DNA from: Tenrec ecaudatus
Taxonomy: Eukaryota; Chordata; Mammalia; Afrosoricida; Tenrecidae
Assembly (NCBI RefSeq): GCF_050624435.1
Contig: NC_134535.1
Coordinates: 123,119,731 to 123,183,730 of the forward strand
Length of the DNA: 64,000 nucleotides
Direction: 5' to 3'
Shown: positions 57,790 to 64,000 of the stretch, in pieces
Position numbering within the stretch: the stretch's first letter is position 1
Layout: each line of letters begins with the position of its first letter
The notes under the pieces: generated by a model
What the model was told of the DNA's origin: nothing
What the model saw: only the letters and a program-made list of their open reading frames with translations
The model's database searches: none
Program-made: the position numbers and the translations under genes

Positions 57790-58150
57790 GGTACTATAGC
57801 AAATGACCTGGCTGTTCAATTGGATCATTGGCAAGTTGAGGAATGATATATAAATCAACCCTTCTATGAAATGCCCTTTGGGCCAGGCTGGTCAGACTCC
57901 TCTCATGTATTTTGGACATACTGTTGGGAGAGATGAGTCCCTGGACAAGAACATGATGCTTGATAAAGCCTAGGGGCAGCCAAAGAGTGAAAAACCCTGG
58001 ATGAGATAGATTGACCCAGTGAACAATTGTGAGGATAACCCAGGACTGGAGAGTGTTTCCTTCTGTTGTCCCTAGAGTTGCTCTGAGTCTGAACAAACTC
58101 CGTGTACTTAACAGCAACAGCAACCTTGTGGCGATGGCATTGGAATAAAA
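57790..58150 (+). mobile_element. RTE LINE 3' end
   Basis: 'ttggacatactgttgggaga', 'gatgagtccctggacaagaa', 'gaacaattgtgaggataacc', 'caggactggagagtgtttcc': the end of the RTE ORF and its tail on the plus strand. Confidence 0.7.
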
Positions 58151-58740
58151 ATCAGTCAGGTCCTAATAAACTTCTTATTATCCACGTGTAGGGTCACCAG
58201 AAAGAAGCTTTGCTGACAAAGAAGCCCCCAAGCAAATGATGCTTATCAAGTAAGCATGGAGAGCACAGTAACCTCTGGCCCAGAATAAGCAGAGGTGAAC
58301 TGATTCCCCCTAGGATCCTGGCGAATTGGAATTCAAACACTATTCAACACTGCATCTGTAAGTATGGACTGCCACTGTATTGAGAAGAGGCAGAAACAGC
58401 ATCTTTTAGTTGGATCCTGCCAGGGCTAAACACGTTGCTCAGGGACAGAACCCTGAGCCAACAGATCAGGACCTCGGCAGGTAAATTACATCGGACTTGT
58501 CATTCCATCTAGAGGATTTGTTGGATATTCACACATTCTCTGGACTTGTTCCTGTACTCCCCTCCATCCACCAGCATGCTATTGAATCAGGACATACCCT
58601 CCAGGTCCTATCAGAACATGGTTGTCTCTTGTTCAGATTTACTGATCACAGTAAGTCTAATAATGAACCTGGATTTGTAGCCCACGACATACATGAATGG
58701 GCTTAATCATGGGGTATAGAGTGGACTTCCTGTGATAGAT
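58150..58740. other. Intergenic, unassigned
   Basis: One 69-codon frame (58497-58706) without recognisable similarity. May be repeat-derived. Confidence 0.4.
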
Positions 58741-59085
58741 AGCATCACCAAGTTGATGTTGTATTAGGTGCTATCCAGTTCTGACTTATAGCAACCCTAT
58801 ATACAACAGAACAAAACACTGCCCTGTCCAGCTCCATCCTCACAAGTGTTACTATGTTTCATCCCATTATGACAGCCACAGTGTCAATCCATCGTATCGA
58901 GGATTTTCCTCTTTATTACTGCCCCTCTACATTACCAAGCATGATGTCTTTCTCCAGGGACTAGTCTATCCTGACATGATATCCAAAGTACTTGAGACAA
59001 AGTCTCATTATTCTTGCCGCTAAGGAGTATTCTGGCTATACTTCTTCAAAGTAAGATGTGTTTGTTCTTTTGGCCGTCCAAAGTA
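58740..59085 (-). mobile_element. RTE LINE 3' end, minus strand
   Basis: 'gtgctatccagttctgactt', 'aaacactgccctgtccagct', 'gccacagtgtcaatccatcg', 'tttctccagggactagtcta'. It is among the best preserved RTE tails in the window. Confidence 0.8.
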
Positions 59086-59089
59086 CAGT

Positions 59090-60190
59090 TTTTTAAATCA
59101 TTTTATTGAGGGCTCTGACCTTTTATTTGGAGACTCTAAACCCATCCGTAGACAATTGGAAATTCCCTGATCCCATTGACACCTTGTAATCACACAGGCT
59201 GGTGTGCTTCTTCCATGTGGACTTCATTGCTTCCCTGTTAGAGAGTAACTTGTTTAACTTCAAGTTTTAAAACCTCAGGCACTATATATTTTGATAGCTG
59301 GGCACCATCAGTTTTCTTCACCACATTTGCCTAAGCACCATTTTCTCTTCAGTGATAGAGTTGGGAAGGTAAAGCATAACAGAATGCCGGGTTACCAGAA
59401 CAAAGTGCTCCTGCGTTGAGAGGGTACTTGAGTAGAGATCCAATGTCTGCCTGCTGCCTTAATACTTAACATATAAATATGTATACATAGATCTATTTCC
59501 CTACTTGTATAAATAAATATATTTACATATGTACATGTTTGTATTTAGGCCTCTTTAAATGCCCTTTGCCTCCTAGTTCTTTCCTCTAGTTCCTTCTACT
59601 TTCCTATTGTCCCACTATCATGTTCGGGCTTCCTTTGGGTTTCAGAAATTACTCTCAACTACATTTCCCTTAATCAAGCCCCGCCAGGCATCTATGCCCT
59701 TCTCGTCATCAATTTTAGATCACTTGTTCCCTTGTCCCTGGGTTTGTTGACACCGTCTTCCTTTCTCCTGCCTTCCCCTCTCTCCTGTCTCCCCAGAACC
59801 ATCAGTCGTGTTGTTTTCTCCTCCAGATTGTTTATCCCACCTAGCTTCTCTATATAGATATACAGAGACAATAATAAGCACAAAAACAAAACAGAGCAAA
59901 ACAAAACAACAAAAGAAAACAAAGGAAAATTTAGGTTGTTTCCAACTCCTTGAGATTGTGAACTCCACTGCAATGAACATTGGCACACAGATGTATGGCC
60001 ATGGTTCTTTTCTTGCCTTTTCTGGGTATATGCCCAGCAGGGGGGCTGCTGGGTCAAATGGTAGCTCAATTTCCATCTGTTTTAGATATTGCCAAATTGA
60101 TTTCCATAATGGTTGTGCATACCTACAGGTACACCAGCAGTGGACGAGAGTTCCTATCTCCCCACAGCCCCTCAAACACTTAATACTTTT
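59090..60190 (-). mobile_element. Internally deleted L1, ORF2 C-terminus plus 3' UTR
   Basis: Minus strand. 60175 to about 59935 encodes the zinc-knuckle end of L1 ORF2 (RGCGEIGTLVHCWCTC, then QPLWKSIWQYLK). After WKQPKF the frame passes straight into 3' UTR sequence. The last ~60 residues seen in the copy at 63000-63250 are missing. Confidence 0.75.
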
Positions 60191-60199
60191 GGATTTTTT

Positions 60200-63100
60200 T
60201 AAAACGTTTTATTAGGGGCTCATACAACTCTTATCACAATCCATACATATACATACATCAATTGTATAAAGCACATCTGTACATTCTTTGCACTAATCAT
60301 TTTCTTTTCTTTTTTTTTTCCTTTTCTTTTTTTACATTTTTTTAAATCTTTTTATTGGGGCTCATAAGGCTCTTATCACAATCTGTACATACATCAATTG
60401 AGCAAAGCACCCTTATACATTCGTTGCACTCGTCACTCTCATAATTCAGCTTCCAATTAGGTTCCTGGAATCAGCTCGGTTTCCCTTTTTTTTCCCCCCA
60501 TCCCCCTCCCTCCCCGATCCCACCCCTGGTCCCTTGATAGTTTATAAATAATTATTATATCTTATCTTACACTCCCCGGCGTCTCCCCTCACCCGCATCC
60601 CCCTTGACAATCTCCCAGAGAGGAGGTTACACATAGATCTCCGAGATCGGTTCTCCCTTTCTACATGCCCTTCCCTCCTGGTGTCGCCACTCCCACCGCT
60701 GGTGTTGAGGGGTTCGTCTGTCCTAGATTCCCTGTGCCTCCAGATCCCCACTGCACCGCTGTACATCCTCTGGTACAACCAGGTCCGCAAGGCAAGGTAG
60801 GATTGGGAGGGGAGGAAGCGTTCAGGAACTAGAGGAAGGTTTTGAGTTTCATTGTTGCTACACTGAACCCTGAGTGGCCCATCTCCTCCTCGCTACCCCA
60901 CTCTGGAAGGGGTGTCCAGCTGTCTGCAGGTGGGCATTGGGTCCCCATCATGCACTCCCATTCTTTCATAGTGATGTGATTCTCACCACCACCCCACCTT
61001 TGATGTTGGAGACCTGGTCTCCTCTGTCCTTCATGGTCACCTATGTTGGTGTGCTGCTTCCGTGTGGGCTCGGTTGCTTCTGGGCTAGATGGCCGCTTGT
61101 TTGCTTTCAAGCCTTTAAGTCCCCAGACGCTATATCTCTCAGTAGCCGGGCACCATCCGCCTTCTTCACCACACTTGCTTATGCACACTTTCGTCTTCAG
61201 CCATTATGTGAGGAAGGTGATCACACAATGATTGTTTTTGTTCCTTTGTATCTGCTACATGGTCCATTCAACACCTTGTGTTCGCTTAGGCCGTGTGCTT
61301 CTTCTCTGTGGGCTTTGTTGCTTCTGAGCTAGATGGCCGCTTATTTGCCTTCAAGCCTTTAAGACCCCAGACGCTATATCTTTTTTTGATAGCCGGGCAC
61401 CATCAGCTTTCTTCACCACATTTGCTTACACACACGGCTGTCTTCAGTGATCATGTCGGGAAGATGGGTATCCTGCAATGTCTGCTTAGCAGGGCGAGGT
61501 GCTATTGTATTGGGGGATTATGCATGAGGAGGCCCAATGTCCATCTGCTACCCTACTACTGAACCTATAAATATATGCATATAAATCTATTGCCCCCATA
61601 ATCATAAATATATTTACATATGTACATGTCTGTATTTAGGCTTCTCTGTATGCACTTTGCCTCCTACTCCTTTCCTCTATTTCCTTTCGCTTTCCTCCTG
61701 ACCCATTACCATGTTTGGCCTTCATTCTGGATTCAGTAGTTCCTCTCAGTTACCTTGCTCTTGGTCATTCCCTTCCAGTCCTCCCCTCCCCTCCCTCCTC
61801 TGGTTTTGAACCATTCGCTGTTCCCTTGTCCCTGTGTTGGGCGACACCTCCTCCCTTCCCCTACCTCCCACGCTCTCATGTCCCTCCAGGACCGTTGGTC
61901 CTGTTGTTTTCTTCTCTCATTATTTGTCCAGCCTATCTTGTCTAGGTGGACCTGCTGACATAGTAATATGTGCATACAAATGGATATGACTTTGACTGCG
62001 CCCAAGTGGCCCATAAGAACATGGCTTTGACAGAAGCAACATCGACACACTGATAAGCAGAAAAGCCACTAACATACAAAATTTACAAGGTAAAAAACAA
62101 AACAAATTTAAAAAGACTAAGCAAAAAGATAGCAAATATTAAAAGAAAAATTGCTAGTAGTTCAAGGTCCTTTCGTTGGCCTTTAGGAGTGTTTTCTAGG
62201 TGTAGCTTGTGAGGCGCCACATCCTGGCCCAGAAGACCATCCTTTATACTCCCTCGGGCTCCCTTTGCTCTGCTTCCTCCGCTGCTCCATTGCACGCCCC
62301 CAGTGTTTGCCTCAGTGTGGCAGCGTCAGCTCAGTCGCCCATCCCCCATTGTGTCTCAGGTGCTGTCCCGTGTAGGGCCATGTGTTGGTGCAGGATGTCG
62401 TATCTCGTAGTGTGGTCAGCTGAATGGTCCTCTCTGTATGACGGGCCCTTCTAGCTGGTCTATCGACTTTGGGCTTGGTGGACCCAGGTGTACTCCACTA
62501 CGTCCTTTCTCCTTCTTTTGTTTCAGCTTCCTTCTGGATGTGGTGTGGTGGGTCAGTTCCTTTCCCACACCAGACGATCTATTTTTGTTTTCTGTGGTAT
62601 TCCCTTCGAGTGTGGGGGTCGGCCTAATTCTGGGTTGGGCTGGCTTGTCGTCCAGCCTCTTTGTGTAGACCTCTGTACTTTGTGTTGCCCTCCTTGTTTG
62701 GTGTGTCGTGTTGGGGTCCGTATGCATGTTCCAGATCTGTGGGGATACAACCGATACTCTCCCCCAGGTGGGTTAGTACCCTGCCCCCCCCCCATACCAT
62801 CCATTCGGATTCTCCCCCTCCCGGTTCTCCCTCTCCCTACCCCACTACTCATTCTTTATGCTGGGCTCTCATGTACCTCCCTAGGTGTGGCCTGTCCTCC
62901 CTCCAACTATCTATGCTTCCTCCTGTTTATTGTGGGATGGATGTTTATTCTTCTATTTCTGTCATGCTGATTGTACTTACCTCAGGGGACTCATGTTGTA
63001 CCTGTCCCTTTGGGTCTGGCTTACCTCGCTTAACATAATTCCTTCCAGCTCTTCCCATGAAATAACGTGTTTCATGTGCTCATCGGTGCTTTTCAGTGCT

Positions 63101-64000
63101 GCATAATACTCCATTGTGTGTATGTGCCAAAGTTTGCTAATACACTCGTCTATCGATGGAAACTTAGGCTGTTTCCAAGTCTTTGCTATTGTGAATTGTG
63201 CCGCAATAAACATTGGAGCGCATATGACTGGTCGTGTTTTATTTGCTGCTTCAACCAGGTATATGCCCAGTAGAGGGATGGCTGGGTCATAAGGTAGATC
63301 AATTTCCATTTTCTTTAGGTATCGCCAGATTGCTTTCCACAGTGGCTGTACAAATCTGCACGACCACCAGCAGTGGAGGAGGGTTCCTACTTCACCACAG
63401 CCCCTCCAACACTTGTTGCTCTCTGATTTACTGATCTGGGCTAGCCTCAGGGGTGTTAGGTGGTATCGCATGGTTGTTTTGATTTGCATTTCTCTTATGG
63501 CAAGGGACTTTGAGCACTTTCTCATATGTTTATTGGCCATATTGATCTCCTCTCTAGTGAAAGTTCTTCTCATTTCTTTTGCCCACTTCCTTAGGGGGTT
63601 AACTGTTTTCCTCTTTTTGCAGGTCATGATGGTGTTGTAGATTTTAGTAATGAGCCCTTTGTCTGACGTGTCATTACTAAAAATCTTCTCCCAGTCTGTG
63701 GGTTGCCTTGTCACCCTCTTGGCAAAGTCTTTCGAGGTGCACAGGTGTTTTATTCTTATTAGATCCCATTTGTCGATTTCCAGATCACCTGTGTGTGTCC
63801 CCTTCCCTGTTGCAGTGAGCCTATGTGCTCCCTGGGCCAGTGCTCTGAGATTAGTCCCGATTCCCTCCTTAATGGTCCTGATGGTTTGAGGTTTGACTTC
63901 TAGATCTGTGATCCACCTTGAGTGTATTCTTGTGCATGGGGTGAGGTAGACGTCTTGTTTCAACTTTCTACATGTGGATATCCATTGTTTCCAGCACCAC
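60200..64000 (-). mobile_element. Young L1 running off the window, with ~2.6 kb 3' UTR and doubled tail
   Basis: Read on the minus strand: ORF2 (open to the window edge), 3' UTR from 62976 to about 60340, an A/T-rich spacer, then a second L1 end module at about 60205-60300. It is the least decayed element here and serves as the reference for the twin-primed copy at 51.5 kb, with which it shares long nearly identical stretches. Confidence 0.85.
62977..63963 (-). CDS. L1 ORF2 protein, C-terminal 328 residues (partial)
   Basis: L1 ORF2p is the endonuclease/reverse transcriptase that copies L1 RNA at its target. Only the region after the RT domain lies in the window. It holds the conserved KRKTVNPLRKWAKEM and MANKHMRKCSKSLAIREMQ segments and the zinc-knuckle (WRGCGEVGTLLHCWWSC). 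These are followed by QPLWKAIWRYLKKMEIDLP, HTMEYYAALK and the terminal SQTQRDRYNMSPLR. No stop or frameshift is seen from the ORF start to 62979, so the copy may be recent. The N-terminal part is outside the window, so activity cannot be judged. Confidence 0.9.
   Translation of the reverse strand: MKQDVYLTPCTRIHSRWITDLEVKPQTIRTIKEGIGTNLRALAQGAHRLTATGKGTHTGDLEIDKWDLIRIKHLCTSKDFAKRVTRQPTDWEKIFSNDTSDKGLITKIYNTIMTCKKRKTVNPLRKWAKEMRRTFTREEINMANKHMRKCSKSLAIREMQIKTTMRYHLTPLRLAQISKSESNKCWRGCGEVGTLLHCWWSCRFVQPLWKAIWRYLKKMEIDLPYDPAIPLLGIYLVEAANKTRPVICAPMFIAAQFTIAKTWKQPKFPSIDECISKLWHIHTMEYYAALKSTDEHMKHVISWEELEGIMLSEVSQTQRDRYNMSPLR

Overview
This is about 64 kb of AT-rich vertebrate (mammalian) chromosome, not microbial DNA. 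Repeat content points to a tenrec, most likely Echinops telfairi or a close relative. AfroSINE-type tRNA-derived SINEs and RTE (BovB-like) LINE fragments are Afrotherian. Two SPIN ('Space Invader') hAT transposons narrow this further, because tenrecs are the afrotherians known to carry SPIN. The species call is inference from remembered repeat families; no search was run.

The functional content is one pair of C-type lectin-like genes from the natural killer gene complex, facing each other tail to tail. On the + strand, a CLEC2B (AICL)-like gene runs from a transmembrane exon (10052-10135) through three lectin-domain exons (15235-15401, 18921-19024, 20579-20696); its first exon was not found. 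On the - strand, a complete six-exon KLRF1 (NKp80)-like gene starts at 42152 and stops at 21151. All splice phases fit and give a 236-residue type II receptor. NKp80 is an activating NK-cell receptor and AICL is its myeloid ligand, so the window holds a linked receptor-ligand pair. Only 454 bases separate the two stop codons. AATAAA signals for both strands sit back to back within 16 bases (20906-20921). The KLRF1 product keeps a canonical hemITAM (Asp-Glu-Asp-Gly-Tyr) but has Tyr in place of a conserved lectin-domain cysteine.

The rest is mainly transposable elements. 0-10 kb: a decayed mariner, RTE fragments, an L1 with clean target-site duplications, AfroSINEs and a perfect 45-bp inverted repeat. 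10.4-11.4 kb: a solo retroviral LTR inside an AfroSINE, carrying a broken ORF that resembles the betaretroviral superantigen (sag) gene of MMTV-type LTRs. 12.1-12.5 kb: a 41-bp minisatellite. 19.5-23.7 kb: a hAT MITE nested in an L1, a probable retrocopy and a SPIN element. 25-36 kb: RTE and L1 pieces and several unnamed repeat families, two copies of one family lying in inverted orientation around KLRF1 exon 4. 39 kb: a small retrocopy with a perfect 19-bp target-site duplication. 42.7 kb: a short SPIN derivative. 43-64 kb: almost entirely L1, RTE and LTR-like sequence, including a twin-primed (5'-inverted) L1 at 51.5-53.4 kb. The window ends in a young L1 whose ORF2 C-terminal 328 codons are open. 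Several L1 copies share an unusual doubled 3' tail.
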